A stretch of DNA of 64,000 nucleotides from Sebastes aleutianus (Eukaryota > Chordata > Actinopteri > Perciformes > Sebastidae). The notes beneath the pieces are model-generated. The model worked only from the letters and a program-made list of their open reading frames with translations, did not search any database and was not told where the DNA came from. The stretch covers positions 29,706,933-29,770,932 of the forward strand of contig CAKAKS010000067.1 in NCBI GenBank assembly GCA_916700875.1. The letters run 5' to 3'. Below are positions 11,379 to 26,010 of this stretch, piece after piece. The position numbers were made by a program, and so were the translations under genes. Within the stretch, counting starts at the first letter, position 1. The number at the start of each line of letters is the position of its first letter.

Positions 11379-12101
11379 TATTTACCCAGTAGACCTAACG
11401 TGTGAAGATAGTGGAGTGGATGAAAAAGCGGTGTATCAGTCACAAGCGAGATGCTTTGCCCAAGCATCCATTGGACATTGGACACACTAGCTCGAACGGC
11501 AGTGGATCGCAGCCAAGACAGAGCCAGAACACAACGCAGCCGCAGACATCGCTGGTAAATCATTAGCAAATATTGACACCGTTTCCGCCAGAGAAAAATT
11601 CTTGTTCCCCAACATTGCTGCTGCTACCAACTAACCAACCTCTCTGCCATTGGACATCTGCCTCTTTCTCTCTCTCTCTCTCAACAGCTGAAACCAATGG
11701 AGAGCATCGCATTTATGTGGCCTACCTGACACCAATATCAACAATGTTCTGCATCAGGCTTACACAAAGACAAACCATTGTAAGGCTCCAACTTATTGGA
11801 GTGATTAAGGAGCCCTCACTGTGTGTGGATGCATGTGTGTATGTGTATGTGTGTCTAAAAGATAAGCAGTGGCGTAGTGGCATTCCCTTAGAGGCCTGTA
11901 TAATTCAATCCGCTGAACCTTCAGAGCGAGTGTGGGTCTGAAACACTGTCTGCTGCTGAAATCAGAAGGGGTAATTGCCTATAGCCAGTGTTTGAACTCA
12001 CAGACACTGGAGACAAGGCCTTGTTCTTGTTCCTGTTCACCACACTGAAGGCCCAATTTCAGCCTTTTGACCCAACAGACTGGATAGGATAAAGTGCCTT
12101 T
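11379..12101. other. No gene seen; short (TC)n
   Basis: A short CTCTCTCTCTCTC tract lies at about 11667-11683. A 122-codon ORF crosses it but is low in recognisable content and has no splice or promoter context, so I do not call it. Confidence 0.5.
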
Positions 12102-12121
12102 GGTGTGTGTGTGTGTGCATG

Positions 12122-12173
<52 letters not shown>
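12102..12173. repeat. (GT)n microsatellite
   Basis: About 72 bp of GT units with two small interruptions (GCAT, GCGT). It directly abuts repeat F. Confidence 0.95.
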
Positions 12174-12175
<2 letters not shown>

Positions 12176-12440
12176 TGCACAGCTATCTTAGTGAGGACCA
12201 ATTTGAATTTTAGACCTTCAGAGTGAGGACGTTTTGGAAAATGAGGACATTTTGGCCAGTCTTCACCTTCAAAGCCCTGTTTTAGGGTTCAGACTTGGTT
12301 TTAATTAGAATTAGGTTTAAGTTAGGGTAAGGGTTGGGGTCAGGCATTTAGTTGTGATGGTTAAGGTTAGCGTAAGGGGCTAGGGAATGCATTATGTCAA
12401 TGAGTGTCCTCACAAAGATAGAAGTACATCTGTGCCTATA
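12174..12440 (+). repeat. GT-associated repeat F, copy 1
   Basis: Matches 24858-25104 in the same orientation. Both begin just after a (GT)n tract with 'GTGAGGACCAAT', continue through 'AGGGTTCAGACTTGGTTTTA' and degenerate GGTTAGGGTT-type units, and finish with 'GTGTCCTCACAAAGMT-GAAGTAC'. No coding potential. Confidence 0.85.
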
Positions 12441-13555
12441 TGCAGTGGAGTTATAGTGAACTGCAGGCTCAATAGAAATCTTGTCAATGACACAAGGGTG
12501 TGTCCGTTTCACAATCTAAATAAATAACATCAAGCTAATTGTCATTTATAGTCAAATCACTCTTTATCATATACAAATGCAGCCAGGCACTATTGAACAG
12601 ATGCAGATTGTTAATATAAAAATATTGATTAGTGCAGCTTTAATGATTTTGTTAATATCTTTACCCATGTCCAGTAAAATCTTCTTTTGGAAATGCTATG
12701 AATTAAAACTTACCAAGGAAAATAAGGCTTTATTGTTTCTTTATACATTGCAAATGGAAAACCTATCAAGGGCAACATACAAGCAGCATATGGCGTGCAT
12801 CAAAACACCTGCACCTATTGTTTTCTATGTAGCTACGCACCATTTGCGAGATGTGTGTCAACCCACATTGACGCATGTCTATGCATTTTAATTGTGCAGG
12901 TTATTTTATTGCCGACAGGATTTCTCACAGTATGGATGGTAATTGTCCATCACTGCGGCTCAGAATAACATCAGGTGACTTTTCTGATGATAATTGGAAA
13001 TACAATCTGTTGTCTTTTATAAGAAAAACAAATATCCACACTGTTAATTATCTCCCATGATTATAAATGCAACATCTCGGTCAGATAGATCTCATTAGGC
13101 ATTAACCTCTTTCCTTCACTCTCCTCTGCAGCAGAAACAGTCAGACATTACTCTTAACTTGTTTATGTGCATCACATACTCATAATGATTTGTTCATCAT
13201 TAGACAAAAGCAAGAACACTTGCTCTATACGAAAGACATATACACATTATAATAATACATATTTCATTATTTATTTTTGCTGTCACTATCACCATTTCAT
13301 CTCATTATATATTAACATCCTCCACCCTTCCCTTAGGAGGTCAGCAATATATGTCAAATAGAAGTGGTGTACATCATCTGAAAGCTGGGAAACTGAAGAT
13401 TACTTTGAGATGCAATTTTTGTATAAGTGTATAAGGGCTTAAAACATTATAATATAAGTATATGATGGCCATTCCCATGTTTTATTAAGTTTACATTTCA
13501 TAAGTTGTTGCAGCAATTTTTTGGTTGTTACCATTTGTTACACAGATTGCTGAAA
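12441..13555. other. No feature seen
   Basis: AT-rich spacer. A 104-codon ORF at 12577-12891 has no recognisable domain and no splice context; not called. Confidence 0.5.
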
Positions 13556-13771
13556 ACTGCATGTGATTATCATGAAGTGGGCATGTCTGTAAAGCGGAGA
13601 CTTGTGGGTACCCACAGAACCCATTTTTATTCACATATCTTCACCAAAATTTAGCCTGACTTTGGATCGTTATGTAGCCAAATGGATTCCTTAGGTTTTT
13701 TTAGTTTCATATGATACCAGTATCTTCACTCTAGCTTTGAAACTGAGCCCACTACAACCTCTGAAAGCCAG
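13556..13771 (+). mobile_element. hAT-like MITE fragment (internal)
   Basis: Internal piece of the TAGGGCTGTCAA family with landmarks 'GGGTACCCACAGAACCCATT', 'ATTCCTTAGGTTTTT' and 'TTGAAACTGAGCCCACTACA'. Both termini are missing. Confidence 0.8.
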
Positions 13772-14348
13772 TAATGTTGTCCCAAAGAGAACCAGACTGA
13801 GTTGAATTCACTTCACGATGCAGGCCCCTGTTGTGACTGCATCTAAATCAAAGATACAAGCAGCAGAAACATAGATCCAACACACATACAAAGATGCAAC
13901 ATCAAACTTACAGTAGGAGAGAGATTCTCTGCTCGTAACAATTCTCCAGTGAATTTTCACCTCACTTTATTTGTTCGACTGCTTGAGTACTCTCCCACTC
14001 TGTATTTATTCACCTCAAACATCCAATGCACCAACACAACAGCTGTTTGCTGCAGTAGAGGAAAGGAGTGTTGTCCCTGTAGCACCAGGAAAGGAGGAAA
14101 TCTTTATTTGAGTTAATATGGCCCTTAAACATTTGAGTTCGTATTTTACAACAAACACTGCATTGTAAAACTCAAAACAAAATGTCAATAGGAGCATGGA
14201 TGTAGTTTCTTGACCTTGGGAACAGTAGTTTGACAAAATAAGTCTTAACCTAAGATCAACTTACTAGATGTTTTCTTTTGCTGAGTTGTTTTGACCACAT
14301 CTTACAGTCTTCCAGAAGAAATTGAATAAGTTCATCTTCAGTGTTAAG
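13772..14348. other. No feature seen
   Basis: Spacer; no ORF or repeat supported. Confidence 0.5.
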
Positions 14349-14844
14349 TAAGGCTGTCAAAGTTAAGGCGATAATAACGCGTTAATGTAAATTTGTTTTA
14401 ATTCCGCTAATTTCTTAACGCATTAACACAACTTGCAGTTCCTAGGTTGTAGCGAGCTCAGTATTAAAGTTAGAGTTAAGATGGAATCATTTGAAACTAC
14501 AAAAACCTAATGAATCCATTGGTACCAACGATGTCATACTAACTTGTCGCGAAGGAGGCTAAATAACGCTCCAAACTTGCGGTACACTTTGGTGAGAAAA
14601 AACTGGCATTGCCATTTTCAAAGGGGTCCCTTGACCTCTGATCTCAAATATATATACATACATTTGCATTAAGCAAGCATATTTGCCCACTCCCATGTTG
14701 ATAAGAATGTTAGATACGTGACAAATCTTCCTTTAATATGGAATTAATTTATCGTTTAATTGATCGTCCATAGTTAATCACGATTAACTATGGATAATCA
14801 TATGATTAATCGTGATTAAATATTGTAATCGATTGACAGCCCTA
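14349..14844 (-). mobile_element. hAT-like MITE 'TAGGGCTGTCAA', full termini, inverted
   Basis: Both termini are present (TAAGGCTGTCAAAG... and ...GATTGACAGCCCTA) around a 496-bp, internally deleted body. The orientation is opposite to the copy at 9639. The subterminal region contains a 12-bp perfect hairpin (14768-14793). No transposase ORF. No convincing 8-bp duplication is left. Confidence 0.85.
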
Positions 14845-15633
14845 AATATAACATCAGTTTCCAGCAAGATAAGACGGAGCCCTCTCTTCTCCTCTCCTCT
14901 CGTCAAAAAATAGAATAAAATCAGCAACGATGGTACTGCAAATGATGAGCCATGTGTTGGATAAGTGTTGAAGTGATTGCTGCTGCCTGTTTATTTACCA
15001 AGACCTGTTATCCAAACAGGCCTGTGAATCAAGACAAGACAAACCCAACTCTCTCATAAACAAATGGTCACAGTTTATCTTCTCCCTCCGTCCCTTCGAT
15101 CGCTCTTTTCAGAATTAAACAGTGAATAGGAGAGACAATTAACTACGTCCACAACGAGAGGGAGACAGAGACGAGCGTAGTGCTCCGACGGCTGGGCAGT
15201 TTTATCTCCGACAAAGACATCGTGACTAATTTACCCAAACAAGCTCCTCTTCTCAGTCTGTCTCTGCCCTTTTTTTAATTTCGCCGCTCTCTCACACCAT
15301 CAAACGCCTTCCGAAGCGCCGCGGGGCAAGCTAGCAGCTTTGACGTATAGCTGCCTCTCATGTTGGGGCGAAAACAACAATACAAAGGGCTCGAGCACCA
15401 TCCACAACAAGCCTCTCTGTGTGTGTGTTTGTGTGTGTGTGTGTATCCCAGATTAAGTGTGCGTTTATGGAGCCTCGTCCATCTGTGTAAGAGTCTGCAT
15501 CGATGTTTAGCTAGGGGAAAAAAACATTAGAATTTTTACAAAGGAGCAAATCCCCAACGCTCATCTAAATTCCCCAAGAGCTCTCTGTGTACTCTCCTTC
15601 CCATCTGGCCTTTCTGATCCAATAGTTCAGCTG
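14845..15633. other. Spacer with short (GT)n
   Basis: A GT tract lies at 15419-15444. The 15120-15380 stretch is somewhat richer in CpG than its surroundings but shows no ORF or promoter that I can defend. Confidence 0.45.
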
Positions 15634-15664
15634 GATCCTCCTCCTCCTCCTCCTCCTCCTCCTC
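15634..15664. repeat. (CCT)n triplet repeat
   Basis: About ten CCT units. They translate as poly-Arg in a minus-strand ORF, which is an artefact. Confidence 0.95.
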
Positions 15665-16633
15665 CATCCACATTCCTCTGAATCACACACTGAGAGGAAG
15701 GGAAGGAAATGGAGACAAAGAGGAAAATTGATCACTAGTTTGTTTCTAAAGACAATGCAAAGGCTAATGCTGTAACGTAACGAGTGTTGTCTGTGTATCC
15801 ACAGTCTGATATAGCTTGCTATCGTGCCTACTATTAAAGGGGTACCCAATTTAGTGTTGCTCTTCCATAAAGTTTGGGGACTTTTAAGAAACAAATTTAA
15901 AGCAGAATGATCAAAATCTGAGCAGGATAGGTGCAGATATCCTGACTTTTTAGTTCTCTAGATGGAGGAATCTCCCAAAATGCTGGATCCTACAATTCCT
16001 ATAACTCATTTAGTGTCTTTCATTACACCTTCCGTGCCTGGTAACAGCTCACATTCAAACTCCACAAAGACATCGTCGGGGTTATGTCAGGGTAGAAACA
16101 AATACCAATATAACCAGGGGACTTGGCAGATACTATAACGCTCCTGCCATGGACGTATAAAGTGAACTGAGTACAGGAAGAGCGCCGGGCTTTGAACCAA
16201 ATCAGACATAGTGGCCAAACTGTGTAGTTACAACTTCCGTGTCCGTCACGTGATGACATTGGGCCCAAAAAGATCCCATAGACTTGCATTGGGAAAAAGA
16301 TGTCTCTAAATCCTCTGATAATGTTTGGGGGTTACATCAACTTCTCAATAGGCACACTTGAAATGTCCTTATTTAAATCATTAGGTCCTAAAAGTTGTTC
16401 ACTAATTGACAATGTTATTTTCCTCAGCATAATGAACAAGCATCAGACCCCCAAAACACTCATATGACATGACATAACATATCTACCGGCTTCCTGCTAA
16501 CTGTATGCAGCTGCAATAAAGGATATATTGGCTGTATATCATCACTTTTATTATCTTCTAATACACCCATGGGCTGTATGCTGTAAGCCTGTAGCGTGGT
16601 GGATGAATTAACATCTCTCTTCCCAAACAACAT
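15665..16633. other. Spacer, probably including an unknown repeat
   Basis: The 16025-16320 stretch ('CTTCCGTGCCTGGTAACAGC', 'CATAGACTTGCATTGGGAAA') reads like a dispersed fish repeat, but it has no second copy in this window, so I cannot prove it. Otherwise nothing is seen. Confidence 0.35.
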
Positions 16634-16935
16634 GTTATGATTTGAGCTTATTTTTTTAATGCTAAATGCAGTACCTGTGAGGGTTTCTGGACAATATGTG
16701 TCATTGTTTTGTTTTGTTAATTGATTTCCAATAATAAATATATACATACATTTGCATAAGCAAGCATATTTGCCCACTCCCATGTTGATAAGAGTATTAA
16801 ATACTTGACAAATCTCCCTTTAAGGTGCATTTTGAACAGTTAAAAAATGTGTTATTAATTCCTGATTAATTGTGATTAATCAAAGACAATCATGTGATTA
16901 ATCGTGATTAAATATTTTAATCTATTGACAGCCCA
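16634..16935 (-). mobile_element. hAT-like MITE, one-ended copy, inverted
   Basis: The family terminus CTATTGACAGCCC is at the right end. The left part is truncated at 'TTATGATTTGAGCTTATT' inside the element. Landmarks 'CCCACTCCCATGTTGATAAG' and 'GTACCTGTGAGGGTTTCTGG' are present. Truncated, non-coding. Confidence 0.85.
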
Positions 16936-17427
16936 ACACAGCACCTCTGCCTCTTAAACAACCACTAGCTGCTGTGGCTATCAGGCTAAACTAGGCTACT
17001 ACGAGCGCACGGTGCTGCTACGAGCACGCAAACTGTCATTCATGTGAGCGAGCCAGAGGCTGAGCGGTTGGGAGGCGGGGTTAAAGGTAACTTGCTCTAT
17101 GGGTCTCGCAGATGCGGATGATCCTTTTATACCCGGAATTTGAACTTTTTTGGCTTCATGTGCCACTGAGCACCTTTCATAGGAATGAACAGGGCCCCGC
17201 CTCCAATGCTGTATCCAGTTCTCTTCATACATCAATGGCTCCTGCTTCTCTACTTCCTCTGAATTTTGACTTGTTGGAGGAAAGAATAATTTGCCGTTGA
17301 AGACGGAATCTTAACAAACTTGTCAAACTGTGTCCGTCTTTACTTTACTTCTGTCTGTCGAGGTGGCACTAACAGAGATAACTCCCACTGTTTATGTGTA
17401 TGCTGGCCTTTACCGATCCCCTGCAGC
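16936..17427. other. No feature seen
   Basis: Mixed-composition spacer; short ORFs without support. Confidence 0.45.
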
Positions 17428-17560
17428 GTCAAGAGATGGAGGAGAGAGAGAGAGAGTGAGCAAAAAGAAGAAGAAAAACAGATGAAAGGGAAAATGAAAA
17501 AAGAAAGGAAAGACCAAAGAAAGAGGGAGAGACAAGACAAAGTGCTGAGAAAGAAGGTAG
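17428..17560. repeat. Long purine (GA-rich) tract
   Basis: About 130 bp are almost entirely purine on the + strand, beginning with (GA)n and continuing as AAAGAAGAAGAAAAAC-type sequence. The Lys/Glu/Arg-rich ORF over it (17320-17733) is low-complexity read-through. Confidence 0.85.
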
Positions 17561-18065
17561 GGAGGTTTCCAGAGACTGGCTGCTGTGAGTCACTTACAGC
17601 TGTCATTCAGCTTCTATGCAGGTACAATATTTCTTATCTTCTGTCTGTCAATCAGCAGGACACAACGCTTATATATAGCATCAGTTTAAGGCTGAGGTTA
17701 CGGTTTGGTCTCCAACTGTTTCGCGTGGGTTGATGCAGCTGCACAGTTGCCCTTTGGTTGTGTCTGTTACTCATTCAGATTGGGGTGAACATTAATCCTC
17801 TTGACAGGATCTCCATAGGAAAATAATATTCGGTCCCTGCTGTGTCTTTGGTTGCTTGCATCTGTATTAATTGATTTTTCACCGGGGGGAAGAGGAACTG
17901 CACAACAACTGACACACATATCCCTGATACATTATGAGATTATAAAATTGTTTTTGGTTATTGTGTTAGCAAACTTTTTCCTATTGCCTATTCATGAAGT
18001 TGACTGAAGTTGGGTTTGTGACCACCTGATGAATGCAAGTCCAATATTCATTCTCCTTTTAGCTC
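17561..18065. other. No feature seen
   Basis: Spacer without supported features. Confidence 0.5.
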
Positions 18066-18394
18066 AACCCGTTCTCACTCCCAACTCGTCAAATATCGCC
18101 TTTTGGTCAGCGCCCCTCAGCATCGGAAACCGTCGCACGGAGGCACCCTTTAGCGACAGTATGTGATGAACCAGGTTTTCAACTAACTCCAATGTAAACC
18201 CACCCGTGGCGTCATTAGACGGTCGTAGCAAGTGACATAGTATTAATAGTGTGAGATTCCACTAACGGTTAGAGGGGCGGTGCATGGGTCAAACAAACAC
18301 AAGACTTTCAACCAGGAGGCCGCTGTTCGTGTCCCGTGTGAAACTAAACGTAACGCTGACTTATTTTGTCATGTCAGTCGTTAGTCACATGACT
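18066..18394 (+). repeat. Repeat G, left-end copy
   Basis: Begins 'CAACCCGTTCTCACTCCC-AACTCGTCAAATA'. The reverse complement of this end closes the copy at 26011-26340, so the family has inverted termini. The body ('GGAGGCCGCTGTTCGTGTCC', 'CGTGTGAAACTAAACG') matches 51110-51180. It is followed within 15 bp by a hAT-like fragment. Confidence 0.65.
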
Positions 18395-18407
18395 CGTCGG
18401 TATTGTC

Positions 18408-18570
18408 ACTTTTCCTCGCCAAAATTTCGCCCAACTTTTGAGCGTTATTGAGCCTCCTTCCTGACAAGGTGCCATGGCATGGTTGGTACTGATGGATTCC
18501 TTAATCCATTTCATATAATAATATGATATTTGTATCTTCACTCTGGCTCTAAAACTGAACCTGCTAGTGA
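18408..18570 (+). mobile_element. hAT-like MITE fragment (internal)
   Basis: Matches the 3' half of the TAGGGCTGTCAA family: 'CCTCGCCAAAATTT', 'GAGCGTTATTGAGCCTCCTT', 'GGTATTGATGGATTCCTTA'-like text and 'TATCTTCACTCTGGCT'. Both termini are absent. Confidence 0.75.
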
Positions 18571-20759
<2,189 letters not shown>

Positions 20760-21215
20760 GGCCTGATTCTGTGTCCATCAGTGGCTTTGACCCATTTGTT
20801 TCCAAAGACTATATTTAGTATGATAAGAAAAAATGCCACAACATTTGTTTTGATTAGTCAAAAGTCTTGAAATTTGGTATGGACATACTTTGGGCAAGTA
20901 TCTAACAGTAAAACCTGAACTTGAAATGTTTAAATCACATGAAAAATCACTTTTATTTTTCGTCAAAATCAGGATTTTCAAAAAATTAGGAAAAACGCTA
21001 ACATTGTGTTTATTAAATGTTTTCCATTTGATTTTTTTTTTTTTTACAATGCATATGTGTGCATATCCTTGATATTCAACTTGTTATGAGTTCATAGAGA
21101 CTAAATACTTGATTGTCCTCTTTGTAATTTCTGAGATACAGCCATTTTCTTATCATACTATATATAATATTTGGGATTAAAGTATTGCAGAGACTCTTTA
21201 TGTTACAAATGCTTG
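20760..21215. other. No feature seen
   Basis: AT-rich spacer with a T13 run near 21032. Confidence 0.5.
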
Positions 21216-21219
21216 TTAA

Positions 21220-21357
21220 AGCAGCAGTGGGTAGAATTGGAACAAATTTGATTTAAAAAAGTTATTTTTATAAAACGGTCACTATATCCTTACAGTATAG
21301 TGCATGCGACTGATAATCTGAAAAAAATCATGTGCCTCTCCTCTGGTGTCCTACGGA
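21220..21357 (+). mobile_element. TTAA-flanked MITE, family 'AGCAGCAGTGGG', 5' fragment
   Basis: Follows TTAA (21216-21219) and opens with AGCAGCAGTGGGTAG. It matches the first ~140 bp of the element at 58548 ('AAACGGTCACTATATCC', 'AATCATGTGCCTCT'). Homology stops near 21357 where unrelated sequence begins. Confidence 0.8.
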
Positions 21358-22739
21358 GGAGGAGGTGGTCCCAGAGATGGAGAGTGATGTACAGGACAGG
21401 TTCTGGACATGTTTTTGGAATGATGTCAGGTATGACGTCTGACAAAGCAGGATGCATTTAATGACTTTAGACATCTGAGCTCTCCCAAAAGGTGAGAGTA
21501 CAAAAGGTTTGCAGGTATTAGTCGGTGTAACTGAAGTGACCAGCCCTCTCAATAAAAGTGAAGAGGCTTTATATTCATCGACAAATTAATCTCCTATTCT
21601 TATATTAGCATCAGTTGGCTCAGTGACCTTAGCACAGCAATATTTTAAGTTTCAAGACTTACTACTAATAATAAGAATAATATATTGTTACATTTTGACC
21701 GACAGATTTTTTATAAAAAAGTTAATTTTTGTCTCGTTCCTCCTCTGCACTTATTTGATTTAAGCACTCTGTGTATTATCCTCCTGACTTACAGTAGGAC
21801 AAAAAGATGTTCTGAAGTCTTGGCAGTGTTTCCTAATGGCTGTAGTGAGAGATAATTTTTGGTCCATTACCTTACCATGAAGCCAAATGACCTTATTGCT
21901 AAAATGCTTTCGGCAGTTTGAGAGACGGAAGGACTTAAAAAAATGACTTATCTACCTATTAATCATTAGTGAAATCGATTTGCGGCTAATGTGCATGCTG
22001 CTGAAATCATGACCGTAATGGATCCAAGCAGTTAATGTTTTAAACATTAACAAAGGACATCAAGCAGATGCCAAATTATTTTGGCTGTCCTCAGTAATTA
22101 GTCACAGCGTAGACAGCATATCCTATTTCTGTATGTACAGTATGTTATATGACAAAAAGATGTTAACTCAAGGTCTACTTACTAGCTTTTTTTGACTTTC
22201 AACCATATCTCATGGACTTCATCAGAAATGGAGAATGCTTGGCTGTCATGTAGATGTGTCTGGGCAGAATGTGTTGGAGTTTTGATTGCCTTGTTCAAAA
22301 TGATAGCAGAAGTAATTTCAATATTGAAAGCTGAGATGTTGATTCTCATGTTTTTGTAGAATTCTACCGCACCGACCCGAATATTAGTCGACTCTGATTG
22401 TCCATCCTGTTGTCTTCCCGTTGACCATGCAACTTTTGTTTTCTTGTCTGGTTGGACTGTTTTTAAAGCATACATTATAAATTATCACCCAATTCTGTGT
22501 TACACCTTTTTGGCCAACTTCATTCCTACTCAAGTTTTACACTTTTTGGGTGAATTCATGGTCAATAAACCTAATTTATATGAAATTAAACCTAATTTTT
22601 TTAGGAAAAAATGCAGAAATTATGAATTATTTGGACTATACTCAAAATTGGAGGAACATAATGTTGATGGATTATCACAGACGGGTAGATGTAACAGTTT
22701 AGTTAGACTATTGTTTTGAAACCATTTAAATGTTTTTTA
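21358..22739. other. No gene seen
   Basis: AT-rich spacer. The 91-codon ORF at 22444-22719 lies next to a MITE end and is probably part of that element's body; no domain is recognisable. Confidence 0.4.
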
Positions 22740-22983
22740 ATGGCAGCACATAATGACACCTGTGGTCCTCGAAAATTGACCCGGGTAGGACCACCGGTGC
22801 TATAAATTAGAATAAAACACCCAGAATTCAACGAAAAGTAGTGGTCATTAATTGTTTTTGCAAAGACCATAGTAGGGAACCACCCATATTATTTTGGGTC
22901 AATTAGATGAAAGAAATCCATATTTATGACATAGTGAATTTTGTAAACGGGTCAGATTTGACCCGAGGACAACAGGAGGGTTA
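22740..22983. mobile_element. MITE end with 'GACCCGAGGACAACAGG' terminus
   Basis: The sequence 'TTTGACCCGAGGACAACAGG' followed by AGGGTTAA is a terminus that I recall as common in fish genomes. Around 22780, 'TGACCCGGGTAGGACC' gives a related inner motif. The opposite end was not located with confidence; it may lie upstream near 22480. Confidence 0.45.
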
Positions 22984-24828
22984 AATGACGTAAAAGTAAA
23001 ACATGAAATATTTCCGTTAAAGCGGAATGTAACGTGTCTCTATGTTTTCATACATGTGCATATGCTCACAAGTCAAAATACTAAACAAGAAAAGAATGAT
23101 CAGGTATGTGCCCAATCAGTACGCGATGAATCCATTACTCGTACTATTTCAAGTTCATATACATTTGTATTATTAAAACACTATTTATCGTTCACTGTAA
23201 AATAGCTAAATGCCTTTGTCATTGATAATGACATTCATTATATAAGATCAGTGCTAATGCCACATTTACTTTTGATGTTTGAACCTCAGATATTTAGACG
23301 GTTATAATATTTAGTAGTGGTATATTGTTATATTGCTGTGTAATTTGAGCAGTTTTTCTAAACTGCTACCTTGCCCCATGTCAAATGTCCCATTACATTA
23401 GCTCTAGCTTGTTGGCAGACAACAAGATGGGAGCTTATGGGGCACTAAGATGTCTGGGGCCAATGGCAGTTGCCCTCTTTGTCCAATTCACTTTCCTGCC
23501 GTTGAGAGACCACGCCCCATTTTGGGTGAAAACAAATGGTGAAAAGTGCTGGCAGGAAATTAAAAAAAATCTAGTGGCATTATATCTTTACTTTATCTTT
23601 ACTTCCCCAAAGAGCGAAGGACAGTAAGAGATGAAATCTGTGGCTCCAGGCCATCCGCAGAGAGGATGTAAATGGTAAACGGTGGGACCCGGCCAGTCAA
23701 TACGTGTACGTCTGTGGCAAACACTTCATCACAGGTTATACAAAATATACTTAAAGTACCAAAAGTAATTATGCCAAAAGTAGTCATTATGCAGAATGGC
23801 CCATTTCAGATTAATATATAGTATATTATTGTATTATAATTATTGATGCATTCTTGTATTCATCACTTTATTGTTGCAGCTGGTTAAGATGGAGCTAATT
23901 TTAACTACTTTTTATATTGCTGGGTAGCATAATCTATAATAATAACCCCTATTTCTCCATTTCCTCTCTATATGACATTGCCGATCAATGATAATGGCAT
24001 AATTATTTACCTAACTGGTCATATGATTTGGGCTTCTAATAGCTAAAAAAACTATACAATTTACTTGTTTTATCCCATTTAATTAGCAAAAACCTCGGAA
24101 TTTGTATTTACCACCAGTCAAATTCGAGGCGGTCTAACTAAAGACTCAGTTGAGTTGCATTATGGGAAATGTAGGATCTAGCTTTTTTGCAGCTTGACTC
24201 CATGCTAGGGACTGAGTCAGGTTATCTCTGCCTCTGTGTTGTGGAAGTACAATACTAAATGTTGTAATATCCCTTTAAAGCGATAAGCCACCACGCTTTT
24301 GTTGGCACAAAATACAGTGAAAACATTCTCATTTAAAGTCTGTCTTCCACATCTTCTTTTAAAAACAAACCAAGTGGCTTATGTGTCACTCCCTGTGCCT
24401 ATGGGGACATGACTCAGTCTGTTGTCGTCTCAGGGTGTGGAGCATGTCACCACATGAGACGGCACCACACCTCACCCAAACATGATATTTTACTCTGCTG
24501 CAATCTTCACCTAGATAGAGTAGCTGGACAGTTAACAATTTTAAAAAGTGTATTATTATTGTGTGATTTGGTTGCAATACTCAGTTACTTACCCACCTTC
24601 AGGCCATAATGAATAAGCAAAAACCTCCAATTTTAAAAGACAAAGTGTTTATTTGTGGTGGGCACACTTGTAATTTCCAACATTTTAAATACTTCAATTA
24701 AGTCTTCTTTACAACATTTACATTGTTTGACCAGAAATTTTTCTGCAGATCCACATTAACAACCTGCTCACATTTTAGGAGATGCTATATCAGATGCTAT
24801 ATAAGGCCTCTCAGGTCCACTCAGTATG
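22984..24828. other. No feature seen
   Basis: Long AT-rich spacer. Short ORFs on both strands lack support. Confidence 0.5.
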
Positions 24829-24857
24829 CGTGTGTATGTGTGTGTGTGTGTGTGTGT
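24829..24857. repeat. (GT)n microsatellite
   Basis: About 14 GT units with one interruption, abutting repeat F copy 2. Confidence 0.9.
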
Positions 24858-25104
24858 CTATATACACATCTGAGGACCAATATGAGTTGACCTAAATAGT
24901 GAGGACATTATAGTAAAGTGAGGACATTTTCATCAGTCCTCACTTATTTAAATGCCTGTTTAAGGGTTCAGACTTGGTTTTAAGGTTCAGGTTAGAATTA
25001 GGTTTAGGGTTAAAGGTTGGGGTCAGGCGTTTAGTAGTGATGGTTAAGGTTTGGGTAAGGGGGATAGGGAATGCAGTGTCCTCACAAAGCTCGAAGTACA
25101 GGGA
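24858..25104 (+). repeat. GT-associated repeat F, copy 2
   Basis: Second copy of 12174-12440, again bounded by GT tracts, here on both sides. Shared landmarks are 'AGGGTTCAGACTTGGTTTTA', 'GGTTGGGGTCAGGC' and 'GGAATGCA'. The GGTTAGGGTT-like units recall telomere-type sequence but are irregular. Confidence 0.85.
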
Positions 25105-25110
25105 TGTGTG

Positions 25111-25174
<64 letters not shown>

Positions 25175-25186
25175 TGTGTGTTTGTG
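25105..25186. repeat. (TG)n microsatellite
   Basis: About 80 bp of TG with a few single-base interruptions near its ends. Confidence 0.95.
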
Positions 25187-26010
25187 AATGACTGACAGGA
25201 CTGTAATTCTAAAAGGTGCCCTTAAAAATTTTGGCCATGAACAGATATTTGGGTTTTTATCTCCACACAGTGTCTCTTATCAGCCTGATAATTTCTGAAT
25301 AAATGTTCTCAGAGTATCCCTTGGGAGTTTCAACAGATATTGCCTGTGGAGGGAGTAGAGAGAGTGGGTTATAAGACACAGGTCTTCTTCTGGTCTCCAG
25401 CTGGGTGTTAATGTTGAAAGAGATAAATTGGGCAGTCCTCGCACACATGAAAAACACACATGAATTTGTAACTGAATGGAATCCGGCTTTATTTCTGAGC
25501 TCTAGCACTGAAGCAGCTGGAGCGTAAATTATTGAGAAAGAAAAAAAATTGGCAGCCTCCCTCTGTTAAGCCTCATGCTCTCAATAACCATGACCACCAT
25601 GTTCAATATTTCATCAGCTTCACCAAAGTAACCATAATGATTGTCCATTTACATATTTTTGAACATTTGCATCATCCATATTTACGATTTCTACCAGCAG
25701 TCTTGAACTTCTGTCAAACACAGGGTCTGTTTGAGAAATGCTGTCTTATTCTGGCACTCAAACTCATTCAAACAAACTAGTAATTTTGTCCCAGGAGCAG
25801 CAAATCTCTGTGAATCTGCTAGGCTTAAGACATAACACACTGTTTACAATTAACATGATGCTCAACTCTGAGCTTACATCAAAAAGTTATAAACCCATTG
25901 AAAACAAAGGCGAGCAGTGGTCAAAATTCCTGCTCTCTTGATGTCAAAAGAAAACACATGTATTTCAGGAAAAGATGTGTAGTCTCTGGCCCCATTCACA
26001 TCGGGCAAAA
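25187..26010. other. No feature seen
   Basis: Spacer without supported features. Confidence 0.5.

Noticed and set aside
15565..15894. Minus-strand ORF with a poly-Arg run
   Set aside because: The Arg run is the (CCT)n triplet repeat; the flanks show no coding signal.
17320..17733. 137-codon Lys/Glu-rich ORF
   Set aside because: Its centre is the purine tract, which gives Lys/Glu/Arg in all frames; no splice or promoter context.
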